Positions 34,151 to 46,015 of a DNA stretch of 64,000 nt are shown here, piece by piece (the stretch's first letter is position 1; each line of letters opens with the position of its first letter). This stretch comes from Adenanthera pavonina (lineage: Eukaryota > Streptophyta > Magnoliopsida > Fabales > Fabaceae). Both the position numbers and the translations under genes were made by a program. Location: the NCBI GenBank assembly GCA_026686845.1, contig JAIVEN010000001.1, positions 32,790,001-32,854,000 on the forward strand. Direction: 5' to 3'. The notes beneath the pieces are model-generated. The model was not told the origin of the DNA and did no database searches. It saw nothing but the letters and a program-made list of their open reading frames with translations.

Positions 34151-36337
34151 CAAAATGCCATTCCTATTAAACTTCTTTTACTTATATTGATGACTATTGA
34201 TTGTTTTAAAAGAATAAGAAATGTGTTAATTAAAAATTGTTATTTCAAATTAATCAATATATTACATGAAAATAAAATGGGTGAGTGTTATCATTTTTCT
34301 ATTTATTTATTATTTATTGGCATAATTATTATTTAATTTTGCATAATTTTTTAAAAATATTGAGTTTATGTACAAATACATAAAATTGAGACTTGCATTG
34401 CACATATACAAGTGAAATGGAAATCACTAGTATTTTATTATTCATTTGACTTTTTCAATTTACGTGCCCTTTTCTAAATTTTCTTCTTATCGTGTAGGGG
34501 CGCACGAATTGTGTAAGTCTAGTTATACAAGAAAGGCAGGTAACACTCCATTTTAAAGACTTAATGTTATAGTTGGTACTTAGTATGGCATTAATTTTTC
34601 TCACAGGCATGTTATATTGCAAAATTGTTTTTTTTTTCCCTGATACAGGTAAATTGTAAATGAGAATGATATAATATTTTAAAATTAGAATAATTCTTCC
34701 ATATTCTATGTTTTTTTTTCCTATGATTTGTGATTGACACGTGTGCTTTCAATTTTGGGAAAATGGCATGACTAAAATTTTGAATTAAATACAATAAAGA
34801 ATCTTATAGTTTTTTTTACTAATGAACATCATGAATTTAGTACTGCTTTATTATGTATTTACTACTGAAAAAGTTACAAAATCTCTTACTGTATTTAATT
34901 CAAACTTTTGGTCCCCAAATATCATTTTCCCTTCAATTTTAAAATCATGATTAAATATAAGATTGATTGTCCTTTGTTTCAAAATTTCCTCTTTTATAAT
35001 AAGCACTAAATATTATATAATCCTTTTGTAATTAATTTCATAATTACTCAAATTAATAGAGATTCCTAAATCAACAACCATTATAATAAGAAATCTATTA
35101 AAGGGGTTCATGATATATGTGTGTTTATTCTTTCGGTTTTACATGTTCGGATCTATGTTCATTAGTTCCACTACATAGATCTTAGAAAGATGCATCAAAA
35201 CAAATAATTATATACAAAAAATGGTCAGGTGATTAAAAAAATTGAAAGATTTCAAAGTCATAATTTTTTTAAAATAAAAAATTAATTCATAGACACATAT
35301 ATACAAACCTAACTTTTCCCTTTGGCTCACACTGGCCCTAGGATTTTTCTCACAAGCTCACCTCCAACAAAGTACGGTACAAAAATAGAACGCCTAAGAG
35401 TAGCTCTCTCTAATCTAATTTTTGTTTTGAATGTAATCACAAAATTTCTCTCGTAAATAATCATCACTAATTCTTGATACTATCAATCTCATTAATCTTT
35501 TCCAGTGATGTTGCACTAGCCCTTGTATGATATCTGCATTGGTTGAAATAAAACGAATTTGAGTAATTGTTTTGCAATTCAATAAATATATAAGAAAAAT
35601 TAACTTTTGACATAATCAAAACTAAATTCTTGGAGTTCACAATTATTTGGCAAAGAGCTATTGAACCATATTTCATCTACTTCAGACTAGTTTGTAACTA
35701 TTTTTTTATGGATTTGCAAGTGATCATTATATATTTGTAACTAATACTTGTATATTTTTATCCCTAATTTTAGCGGCAAAAAGAAAATTTTACTACAAAA
35801 AATATTTCCAATTAAATACTTAGATATCTTATGGAAATTAGGCAAGCTCTTAGTATGTTTTTAAAAATAACTTGCTATCAAGATATTTAAGTATCATTTC
35901 TCCTTATTTATATTAGTTGGCAAAAAAATATTTAAAATAGATAGAAGAGTAGTACATATTAATTCATGTAATTGATCTCACTTAATAAGATAAAACTACA
36001 ATTATTATCAATTGTGCATCTTAGTATATATTTTATATTAATATTAATAATGATATTGATTCTTTAAATTCATAAAGAAAATATTTTTCATTGCATCTCT
36101 ATTAGTTTTTTTTTTTGGGTGATATTGATTTTCAAATGTAGTTTTCTCAATTTTGCATAACGGTTTGTGATTTTAATTTTTTATTTGGGAGAAAGACATT
36201 TAAGGACCTCCATACAAAAATATTGCCAAATGAACAGTACAAGTACTGAATTCAGTTGATTCGAGAAGCCATGTTCTTGACGTAGGCAGGTTATAAAAGG
36301 ACAAGTTCATAGACAGCTCAATGGCAAGTATATGGTT
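34151..36337. other. AT-rich intergenic DNA
   Basis: I see no gene or clear element. A possible Helitron-like CTAGT end near 34422 has no matching start. Confidence 0.45.
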
Positions 36338-36355
36338 AATTAAACCACTAGAGCT

Positions 36356-36540
36356 AACCACGAGCACTTTAATTAACTGGTAGGAGTTGTTTTAACTTAA
36401 TCAAAGTCTTGAGTTTGAACCCTGGAAATGCAATAATGTAGGTGGCCTGTTAGACCTTGATCCGGATTAATTTGGACCCTGTTAAAATTATTACTTCTTG
36501 AGTGAGGCAGGTCCAAATACCGGGTATTCACGAGAAAAAA
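36356..36540 (+). mobile_element. tRNA-derived SINE with target duplication
   Basis: An A-box-like CTGGTAGGAGTT and a B-box-like GAGTTTGAACCC lie in the head, followed by a body with GATCCGGATTAATTTGGACC and a terminal A-run. The flanks AATTAAACCACTAGAGCT (36338-36355) and AATTAAATGACTAAAGCT (36541-36558) match at 15 of 18 positions, a decayed target duplication. The body resembles the SINE at 40351, so both belong to one family. Confidence 0.75.
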
Positions 36541-36558
36541 AATTAAATGACTAAAGCT

Positions 36559-38302
36559 GAATTGGCAGCCCATTTTGCCAAACAGGCTCGGCTTTATATG
36601 GCTCGTGGGCCTGTATTTTAAAAAAAATTGTATATTTTTATTTTTATATAATTATTTAAATTAATACAATTAATCATCATCATCATTCACCAAAAATCAA
36701 CATAATATATAATTTTTACAATTTATATATAACTAATTAATAAAACAATGTGTTTTTTAATATTCTTTTTTAAAAATAGAGGTTACACGGGTCGGACCCA
36801 AACAAGTCGAGTTAAAAAAGCCCGAAAATGTATATAGGTTCCAAAAATTGAGGCTTAATCTGTTCATTTTTTTGATATTTTAGAACCAGTCCATTGAACT
36901 TGTTTTACCAGCTTTATAAATGACCTAATTCTTGACCAAATATATGTTGGTTCGATTCAATAAATTATGACTTAAAATGACACAATTCCTGACTGAAAAG
37001 ATGTCGGTTCAATAATTTGACCCAAAAAATGGGCATGATAAATAAATTAACATTCAAAAGACTTGGTAACAAGTATAAGTTGATCCTTAAATCAATGTTA
37101 ATATAAAATATAAAATTAATAGTTTAATACCAAATTATTGAGCCACATTGATATATTTGGGGTCATTTAGTATACCTTATTGGAAGTAGCTTTCTTAGAA
37201 GTATATGTCCCAAGAAGTTAATTTTTCAAGACGTTCATACATAATATGCTTATTTAAATTTTTATTTCCTTCGATGTTTAAATTCTTTTAAATAAATATA
37301 TTATATTTTAATATTAATGACATAAATGCCTTTTTTATTTCATAATTTTTTAAAAAAATTAAGGATTTTTTTAGAAAATTATTATAAAACACTTGGAAAG
37401 TAAAAATTTCTAAGATTTTGCTCAAAAAGTTTAATTTCATGAGTAAAATCCAACTTCTCATAAAGTTTTACATATTTTTTGTTAACTAAATAAGAGTTAT
37501 TTATCTATTTCCTATAAAGTTTAACTTCACAGCCTTATTTTCCCCATACCAAACTATCCGATTTTATTCAATACTATTAAACTTCAAATTAAATATGTTT
37601 TTAGTTGCCATTTGTGGCGTTTTTATGTTGTATGGGGTATCAAGTGTTGTGTTTTGTAAACAGCTACGTGGTTTCATGAATTAATAATATTACATCTTTT
37701 CGTGGCCAAAAAGAGAATTGATAAAAGAATACTAATTATTTAGAAAAACATGTTTGATTATTGTAAATTACTATGATAATTAAGTCAATACTCCCATAGT
37801 CCACATTATGTAATCTAGTCGAGATTGCGGGTCAAAGTAAGGCTCGGTAGATTACAAAACACAACATCAACTAACCCATTTTTTTAAGTTTATTATTATA
37901 TTATTATTACTTAAATAATATTGCTAAATTTATTATATACGCTAAACTCTGCCATTGAAGAGTCCATATTTAATATTGAAATTTCATGACCAATGAAAAT
38001 ACTTATAAATAAGACTAATGCATAATTTATAGTTTTGACTTTTGATTGATATAGTTTCACCAAATTTTTAATTTAGTTTATATAATGAAAATAATTATAA
38101 TTGAATCTTTAAAGTTTATATTTTTTAAATCTAGTTTCTGGTATTAAAATTATTACAAAATATTCTTGCAGGAAAATAAAAAAATCTTATTATTATTGTA
38201 CTTTTTAATCACACTAAAATAGAGTTAATTATATTGGAAAATATTAATCATTGATTTTTTTTTGGTATTAATAGTCAAACATTTTAATATAAAGCAGTTA
38301 AT
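36559..38302. other. AT-rich intergenic DNA with hAT-MITE-like remnants
   Basis: Between 36575 and 36840 the patterns GGCTCGTGGGCCTG and ACGGGTCGGACCC are typical of a common hAT-type MITE, but complete ends are not visible. I see no gene. Confidence 0.35.
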
Positions 38303-39091
38303 AAAGGAAAAATTACAAATTCATGACCATTCCACCTTTTTATGATTTATAACCCAAATGTAAAAATTTTCAAGAGACATGAAATTTTTCAAGAGGCACA
38401 TGAAAATTTATGAGTTGGATATTTTTCAATCAAGACATGAAAATTTCTAAAAGGGAGATAAAAATTTGTTATATAATTTACAACACAAATATGAAAATTT
38501 CTAAGAGGTATCTGAAAATTTCCAACAAAGATCTAAAGAGTTTATTAGGATTAGGAAATTTTCAGGTATTGGTTGAAAATTTTCATGTCTGTGTTGTAAA
38601 TTATATAACAACAATTTTTTATTTCACTTTTGGAAATTTTCAAGTCTCAATTGGAGATTTTTTAATTCATAAATTTTCATATGTCTTTGGAACTTTTCAT
38701 GTGTCCTTTAGAAATTTTTAAGTTGGGGTTGTAAATTATGAAAAATAAATTTTCATAAAATTTTCAAGTTTGTGTTGAAAATTTTTCCTCTGAGGAATTT
38801 TCATGATCCTCTTCAAAATTTTCATACCTATTTTGAAAATTTTTATATCTTGGTTGTAAATAATGAAACATAAAATTTTTATGTTTCAAACCAAAATTTT
38901 CGAGTTTGGGTTAGAAACTTTTTAATTTAAAATTTTCATGTTTCTCTTAGAAAAATTTGTGTCTCTTGGAAAATTTCACGTTTGAGTTGAAAATCGTAAA
39001 AATGTGGAATGACCCTTCATTGTTATTATTTCTTGGCACATGAACCTGTAAAAAATTTTCATTATTTGCATGAATATGTAATTTTCCCTTT
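38303..39091. mobile_element. 789-bp foldback element, nearly all inverted repeat
   Basis: The ends AAAGGAAAAATTAC and GTAATTTTCCCTTT are inverted repeats, with TAAT directly outside each end (38299-38302 and 39092-39095). Inverted similarity continues inward over several hundred bases: CATTCCACCTTTTTATGATTT at the left matches the complement of the right near 39010-38990. At the centre 38463-38503 pairs with about 38570-38611 (TTGTTATATAATTTACAACA on both arms). Repeated GAAAATTTTCA-like words fill the body. It has no coding capacity and the superfamily is unknown. The transcript would form a long imperfect hairpin. Confidence 0.75.
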
Positions 39092-39220
39092 TAATTTAAT
39101 AAAAAATTATTCTATATTCAATAACTATTATCCCCCATACTACTCCACCGTCATTTCAAAATAGAAAATAAAAAAAATTGGGTTTATATATATTTATATA
39201 CATATGACTTGGATATATTA

Positions 39221-39395
39221 AGTGCTTGTTTGGTTCTCCTTTTTGGAAACCAAATTGTACTTTCTAATCATCATTTTCTCCTTTTTCATCCAAACAGCTT
39301 TTCAATAAACTTCTTTACTTTTATCCAAACTTTATTTTTATAAACTGTGGTTATTCTAAAAGTACTTTTACAAAAAGGTAAATCAAACGGGCACT
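39221..39395. mobile_element. Small MITE with AGTGCTTGTTTGG-type ends
   Basis: The left end AGTGCTTGTTTGGTT and the complement of the right end, AGTGCCCGTTTGATT, form inverted repeats of about 15 bp with three differences. The 175-bp AT-rich body is non-coding. The target duplication is not clear, so the superfamily is left open. Confidence 0.6.
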
Positions 39396-40340
39396 AAGTA
39401 TAATGGGTTGCCTGGACCCAACTTGTAAGTATATATATCCTATGATTGTTATTACAATTACCTCTAAAAATTGTCAATAGAATTATTTTTTCCCTAAATG
39501 CTCTTGTGTAGATTAATTAATAGGACATATGGATTGAGAGCAATTTAAGTGGAGTTGTAATAATTTAATAAACTTTAAACAACATTGAAAAAGTTTAAAA
39601 GTTTCACATAAATTTATAGCTATTAATTAATTTTAACCCTATTTCTTAATCTCAGAGAGGTTGTTAATATGAGTTTATAAAAAGGAGGAGAGAGTATTGT
39701 GCAAGTGATAAGGAATTTAATTTCTTATAAATTTGAGTTTGAATATTTTAACTATATTATATATATTATCCAAAGAAGTTTTTCTCCACAGTAAATTATT
39801 TAAATAATTTCATATTAATTACAATCTAATTGAGAGATTTTTTTAGTGGGATAATTGAGAGATTAAATATAACTATATAATGCTAGACATGTTTGCATGT
39901 ACTTCACAAAAAATATTTATATTTTTTAAAATATAAGTAAAAAAATATATAGCATCCGTGTAATAAAAATCACTTTAATATATATTAAATTATTAATAAA
40001 TAATTTACAATATTTTTTATCATATAAATGAATTATAGATAAGTAATAAATATATAGTAATGAATTAAATCAGTCTTATATATTTTTGCTTTGATTATTG
40101 AATTTTCTGGTATAACTATCCGCTTGTATTTTTTTGGGGGCATATTGTTAAATTTTATTATTATAACTTATTTAATTTTTTAAGAAAAAACCATAATGGC
40201 TTGATTGTAATTTAAGGTAATCATCATGGCACTTGTTTCCATGACATCCTAATTACTTTGTTTAAATTCTTAAAAGTAATTGTTGATAATTCCAAATGAG
40301 CCTCATACATTCACTGCTCTCCTTTTCCTTCAAAAAACAA
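39396..40340. other. AT-rich intergenic DNA
   Basis: I see no gene or recognisable element. Confidence 0.5.
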
Positions 40341-40350
40341 ATGACATGAA

Positions 40351-40596
40351 CTACTGAACGCTTATATCGGTGGGTAAAAGTGGTTGTAGCTTAATTATGG
40401 GTATTGGGTTCGAGATGTGGAAATATAGAGTGGTAGGGTTGTCCATTTTTATGATATCTGTTAGATCTTAATTCAGATTAGTTTAGACTACATTGAACCG
40501 GATTAATTTGAGTTATGTTAAAGTTCTCAGAGTGAGACATGAAAGTTCTGACAGCTCCAGTGAGTTAGCTCCATAATACTGAGTGAAAAAAAAAAA
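40351..40596 (+). mobile_element. tRNA-derived SINE just upstream of the beta-carotene hydroxylase gene
   Basis: The element has an A-box-like CGGTGGGTAAAAGTGG, a B-box-like GGGTTCGAGATG, a body with AACCGGATTAATTTGAG shared with the SINE at 36356, and a 12-base A tail. ATGACATGAA (40341-40350) and ATGACGTGAA (40597-40606) flank it, a target duplication with one difference. It lies in the same direction as the gene and ends about 200 bp before the start codon. Confidence 0.85.
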
Positions 40597-40606
40597 ATGA
40601 CGTGAA

Positions 40607-40700
40607 GTTGTGGCCTATGTTGCTCCTGCTTTTTAAGTCTCCAGCTTTAAAGCTTCTCTCCATCCTTCACAGTCACACCCACAAATCACTCGCTCGCTTC

Positions 40701-40739
<39 letters not shown>

Positions 40740-40802
40740 ACTTCACGCGACGCAAACGCAAATCGCACTTCACCTCTTTCGCCAATCTTCGAGCTCTGAT
40801 CC
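40607..40802 (+). promoter_or_regulatory. Proximal promoter and 5' leader of the beta-carotene hydroxylase gene with (CT)16
   Basis: Between the SINE and the start codon lie only 196 bp. TTTTTAAG and CTTTAAAG at 40631-40650 are weak TATA-like candidates. A perfect (CT)16 run at 40705-40736 lies in the presumed leader, as is common in plant 5' untranslated regions. The transcription start cannot be fixed from sequence. Confidence 0.5.
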
Positions 40803-43466
40803 ATGGCGGCAGGACTCAACGCCGCCATAACCTTAAAGCCAATCGGCTTCTTCCACACCCCATACCCCCCTCCCAAGGCTGTCCCACCACTGCTCTTCAC
40901 TTCCTTCAGATGTTTCCCTCGTCGCACCACAATCCGTCGACCCCTACGAATGCCCTCCTTCACCGTCTGCGTCCTCATGGAAGATCCCAAACACAGTATC
41001 CAGATCGAACCGGAGGGAGACAAGGACCCCGTTAATCGAGTCGATTCCGAAGCTCTATCCGTTCGCATGGCGGAGAGGTTGGCCAGGAAGAGATCCGAGA
41101 GGTTCACTTATCTCGTTGCCGCTGTGATGTCTAGCTTTGGGATTACGTCCATGGCTGTCATGGCCGTGTATTACCGATTCTGGTGGCAAATGGAGGTGCC
41201 TTTCTTTCAGACTCTGAATCTCTATCTTTGCATTTTCCACATTGCTATGCGTTATTTTGTATCTGAAATTGGTTTCCATTTGGGTTTAATTCGAGTAGGG
41301 TGGAGAAGTTCCTTGGTCTGAAATGTTCGGTACATTTTCTCTCTCCGTTGGTGCCGCTGTAAGTTCCATTCTCTTCTCAAAATTCAGCATTCGACGGTTC
41401 AGAATTTGAAATTAACCTCGTTCTTCGCGAAATTTGAGCCCTAAAGTCAACTCTCAACTTCTGATTTTCAGGTAGGTATGGAATTCTGGGCAAGATGGGC
41501 TCATAGAGCTCTCTGGCATGCCTCCTTATGGCATATGCATGAGGTCATCTTCTTTCTCTGCTCTTAATTCTCCAATTCCGTTTCTCATCTGACCAATTTT
41601 GAATTCAGTTCAAAACAAATCCTCCTCCTCCTTCTTCTCCTACTTTGAATTTTCCCTTTCAAATTCTCAGCAACCAAACAGTAATATTAATCTGTGAGAA
41701 ACTTGAACTTGAATTGCAGTCCCACCATAGAGCGAGAGAAGGCCCGTTCGAACTAAACGACGTGTTCGCAATAATAAACGCAGTGCCAGCGATCGGTCTT
41801 CTCTCTTACGGATTCTTCCACAAGGGTCTGGTGCCTGGTCTGTGCTTCGGAGCAGTAAGTACAATACAAATCATGACCCGAATCTCTGATTAATCATTTT
41901 AATCACGTTAATTTAACGGTATAATCGGGATTTGCTACGTCCCTTTGAATTGTCGAAAATGCCCCTGAACTTTCTGAGGATGACCTTGTTATTCGTACTG
42001 TAGGGTCTGGGAATTACGGTATTTGGGATGGCCTACATGTTCGTCCACGACGGTTTGGTGCACAAGAGATTCCCTGTGGGTCCCATTGCTAACGTTCCCT
42101 ACTTCAGAAGGGTGGCCGCTGCTCACCATGTAAGGGATTCGACACCAGTCAAATGCTTACATGAAAATTCGTTTTGATTTGTGTATTTTTTGGAAATTAA
42201 AAAAAAAAGAAAAGAAAAATTGTGTGTTGTGGAAAAGATCTCACATTCTTTATTTTGCGTGTCTGTTTCTTCAGCTCCACCATACGGACAAATTCGATGG
42301 GGTTCCCTATGGGCTGTTTTTGGGACCAAAGGTAAGCTTTCCGTTTATTTTTCTTTTGTCTTCTTGTTTTTCTTTCTTATGCTCATATTATTATAGTGAA
42401 AATTAGGAGTAAATTAATAATTTTATTGCTTCTAAATTAGCACATTATCGAGTTAATTTTTCAGCATTTTTTTGCCAAAATTTTTTAATATTAAAGTTAT
42501 GTAAATTATATTGAGTTTGTTGAGACCAAATTCAAAATTTCACTTAAGGAACATTAAATTCATTTCTTGGTAAGCACTAGAAGTATTCTTATAATTGAAA
42601 ACTAATCTCTTCAAGATGCAGAGATCATTGAATTATACAGCCAAAGATCGAACTTAGGACATCATACTTAACGGATTTAACCAAATATTAAGTTTTTTCA
42701 CTCGATCAAATCTATAGGTTTTTTGAGTTTTATTAAAATTATATAGGGATCTCATTTATTTTCAAAGCTTAAATAGACTTTTTTAAAAATATTTAAATTA
42801 CATAAGCCTCCTTTTTTATTTTGTTAAATTATAAAATATTCCTTTTATTTTCAAATCATACATGGATTTTTATTAAAAATAAATAATAAATCATATTATT
42901 TTTCTTGAGCTTTTTTAAAACAAATTGTACAATTTTTTTCTTCTATTTCTGGGGAAGATTTTTGCATCTTTTGAAAATAAAAGAAAATTCTGTGAACTTG
43001 GAACAAAACTTAAAATAAAGTTTGTGGAAGTTAATCTTTGTTTCAGAAAAAAGATTTTCAGAAGGTTTTGAAAATAGATAGAGATTTGTATACCTGTAGT
43101 GAATTTCAGAGAATATTTGTATTAGTTATGAAAATAGAAAGGAGATTTATACAATTTTAGCAAAATTTAGAAATTTTATTTGAGTTATTTGAAAAAAAAA
43201 ACTAATTTGCAATAACTTTATTATTTTATTAATTAGTAAGCGTAATAATTGAGTGTAAAAATAAAAGCATAATAATTTGGCACCATATTGTTAGTTAATT
43301 CGAAAGGTTATTTAATATTCCACGCAGTTCTATTTCATTTACTTTAGAAAAAATATTAATGGTTTTGCTTACAATGTTGCAGGAAGTAGAGGAAGTGGGA
43401 GGAGCCGAAGAGCTGGAGAAAGAAATAATCAGAAGAACGAAATTATATAATAATGGATCATCATGA
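40803..43466 (+). CDS. BCH: Beta-carotene 3-hydroxylase (non-haem di-iron type), seven exons, 308 residues
   Basis: The enzyme hydroxylates the rings of beta-carotene to beta-cryptoxanthin and zeaxanthin in plastid membranes. Exons are 40803-41195, 41299-41358, 41472-41543, 41720-41854, 42004-42129, 42275-42331 and 43383-43466; all introns are GT-AG and all junctions fall between codons. Residues 1 to about 55 are Ser/Arg/Pro-rich without early acidic residues, like a plastid transit peptide. The four iron-binding histidine motifs are complete: HRALWH (162-167), HESHH (174-178), HDGLVH (235-240) and HHLHH (261-265). Hydrophobic segments lie at about 101-125, 138-155, 191-211 and 217-234. Length is normal for the plant family and the start has the context ATCCATGGCG. 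Intron 6 is the longest (1,051 bp). It looks fully functional. A carotene hydroxylase of the P450 type is excluded by the histidine motifs. Confidence 0.96.
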
Positions 43467-44295
43467 CGTCATTAATATGCAAGGCAATTGTGAGTGTAGA
43501 GAAACAATACGTTTTATTCATTGGAAAGATTTTGATGCTTTGCTTCTTTACATACATACAGTTGCTCCATGGAATGGCTTCATCATATTAGAGAAGAAGA
43601 AGAAGAACAAAAGAAGAAATATTCAAAATCGAAATTAAGTCAAAAAAAAAAAAAAGGATGAGGAAGATGAAGTAGAACAAAGGGTGGTGTCTCCTCTTAT
43701 GGTGAGCCTTGAGATTACCCGTGATCATCATGTCTACAGATATAGCTTGTACAAAATTTATGCTTGTATAAGAATATAAAATATTTATTTAAGAGATTAT
43801 GCTTATTTCATTAAAAAAAAAAGAAAAATATGGCTTTAACATTTTATTTTATGAAGTGATTTTATACCCATCTGATTTATAGAAGTGATTTTAAAGAAGT
43901 GACAGTGGGGTTTAAAAATATGTTTGGCGTGATAATTGAACTATTGCATAATTTTTATGTATTATTTATATTTATAATCTGAAAATGCCGAAATGCCCTT
44001 CTAAAAAATTTCATAGTTACCTTCCGCAATTCCCCTAATATTCAGGACGTTGCATTGATGACCATCGCAACCATCGTAGCCCACCACAAGTGTTCAAGAC
44101 CTTACATCGATGATCACCAAAACCACCATCGCCCACCTCAAACAATCGTGTTGATCGCCACGTATCATAGAAAACCCAAATTGAACTAGAATAGAAACCA
44201 TTTTCAAAGTAGTAAAACGGAAAAAAAAAAAAATCAAAGACACAATAAATGCAACCATCAAAGACAAAAAATATGCCCAAGTTAAAATCAACATA
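43467..44295 (+). other. 3' untranslated region of the hydroxylase gene, then intergenic DNA
   Basis: Downstream of the stop codon at 43464-43466 the sequence is purine-rich, then has AATATAAAATATTTATTT near 43770-43790, a plausible plant polyadenylation region, followed by A-runs near 43812. From about 43850 to 44295 it is AT-rich with a MITE-like stretch (GAAGTGATTTTA repeated at 43854 and 43883). No second gene is visible. Confidence 0.5.
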
Positions 44296-44562
44296 CTACC
44301 TCTGGTCCTATATATATATAGCATCTCTTACCTTGATCCTAAATATTACCCTTTACAATAAACGAGGTAATATTTATTATACATTTTCAGAAAAATGCCC
44401 CTCTTTAATGTATTCAAAAAGAAAGAGAGAGAGATTAAATAAGGGCAGTTTTGGAAAAATATTGGGATTTTTGAAGAAATTGAGATAGTTAATTAGTTTT
44501 AATTACAATTTTTAATTTACGTGATTCGATTAAAATGGTCTTATATTAAAGATCAGAGGGAG
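44296..44562. mobile_element. Stowaway-type MITE, inverted relative of the one at 20016
   Basis: The ends are CTACCTCTGGTCCTATATAT and the complement of TAAAGATCAGAGGGAG, with TA on both sides (44294-44295 and 44563-44564). Read on the minus strand it follows the 20016 element throughout its body (AATCACGTAAATTAA, CCCAATATT, AATCTCTCTCTC, TATAATAAATATTACC). The 267-bp element has no coding capacity. Confidence 0.88.
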
Positions 44563-44564
44563 TA

Positions 44565-44929
44565 CTAAAGAATTATGTGAGAATATCATGTTATTTTAAA
44601 TGATAATGTATCTATTATGTTATGATAAGAAGTTAACCTAACCACCTTTACTCGACAAAAAATAAAACTAGCATCATGTCAAGCCATGCAAGTGGTCGAA
44701 GCTATACAATATGAGGAATGACTAATAAGTAACCTAACAGCCCCAAAATGCCTTAGTATAGAATTTCAAACCCATAAGTAGTTAAAAATAATCTCACTTG
44801 ATCTCAAAAACTCATTTCTTACATGATAGACTCAAAATCACAACTTCACAAAAAACAACTTACCAATAAGTCCAATGGTTATCCCATCATCCACAATATA
44901 ATGGCTTCAAGGAAATGAGTCAAACACCA
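44565..44929. other. Unassigned non-coding DNA
   Basis: Nothing is recognised here; it may be flanking sequence of the retroelement fragment that follows. Confidence 0.4.
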
Positions 44930-46015
44930 AATGACTTCCACCTATTGATAGAGGATTTGAAGCAAGTATGGTAGGAAGCATGGAGCAAACTCAAGACGGT
45001 AGAGAAAAGGAGGCTAAACATGTGATTCAAAAGTGGAAGACAGTTGATTCATTACAACGCATGAGAGTCCCAATAATGAGATCTAAAGTTAAGGCAAAGA
45101 AAGAGGCCTTAAATGGTGTGATCAACAAACAACTTGAGATAGAGCATTTGGACTTAAGTGAATTGGAAGCCCAAGAGCACAAGAATGACATGATTATATT
45201 CTCATATATTGAAGTTTCATATTCAAGTCCAACATAAAGAGCTCACCTAAAAAGCATGTGATTCACTTAAAGAGCATGTGACTTGAGGTTAATGGACTCA
45301 ATTAGTGTTAATTTCTTTTTTACTAATTATGAGCTGAACTTTATTAATTAATAAAGCCTAATTAGTTAATTAGTAGTCTTTTTGATATCCTACCTTATAA
45401 ATAAGCATGTTATGTGCCAAACATGTGATTTCGTTAATGTGATGATATGTTTATAAGGGTTTAGATATTATTTTTATTATTTTCTTATGAATTTTAGTTA
45501 TTTTATTTTAGGGTTTTATTTTACTAGTTTCGTAGGTTCAATAGGAGTGTTATCTAAGTCCAAAGTCTCCTAATCCCATTAGAATTACTTGAGTCCAAAT
45601 TAATTAGGTTTTATAGGCTGATTAGGTAAGATTTTATCTTACCTATTTAAGAATATTTTTTATGTGCATTTTTCAGATTTGGATAATTAAAATTTCAGAT
45701 ATTTGTGAGTTTCTCTTGTGTTCTTTGAGTGTTAGAGTGAAATAATGACTTATCAAGGATTCGGTCGATCCTTTTGGCGTCACTGGAGCTAGGGTTCAAA
45801 AGACCGGTTTTCTTGAGTTCTATTCCGCCTAGGCCAACATCTTTACGTCTTATCTTCTCTATTTTCTTGTCTTCTTTGTTGTCATCTTGTGCGTTTTTAT
45901 TGTTTTCTTTGTTCTCCAGTTTCATGTTCCTTGTTTGCAAAGATTCGGGTGTTATACGTATCAAAGTGGGTTTTTTGAATTGGTTCCATAATGGTTCACC
46001 TATCACCTACTTAAT
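44930..46015 (+). mobile_element. gypsy pol end plus LTR, fragment (copy 2)
   Basis: The open frame 44968-45237 encodes an 89-residue pol tail (VIQKWKTVDSLQRM, PIMRSKVKAKKEALNGVINK) of Ty3/gypsy type. It is followed by an LTR-like non-coding region with CATGTG repeats, TTATAAATAAGC (45395) and TACCTATTTAAG (45639). The region matches copy 1 at 22615-23660 in inverted orientation through GGTTCCATAATGG (45984), where similarity fades near 46015. TATCAAAGTGGG at 45958-45969 resembles an initiator-tRNA-Met primer binding site. Boundaries are approximate. Confidence 0.7.

Noticed and set aside
34381..34430. Possible Helitron 3' end (GCATTGCACATATACAAG then CTAGT)
   Set aside because: The hairpin is poor and no TC start with an A|T site was found upstream.
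40673..41107. 144-codon open frame on the minus strand over exon 1 of the hydroxylase gene
   Set aside because: It is antisense to a well-supported exon, and includes the (CT)n run translated as alternating Arg/Glu.
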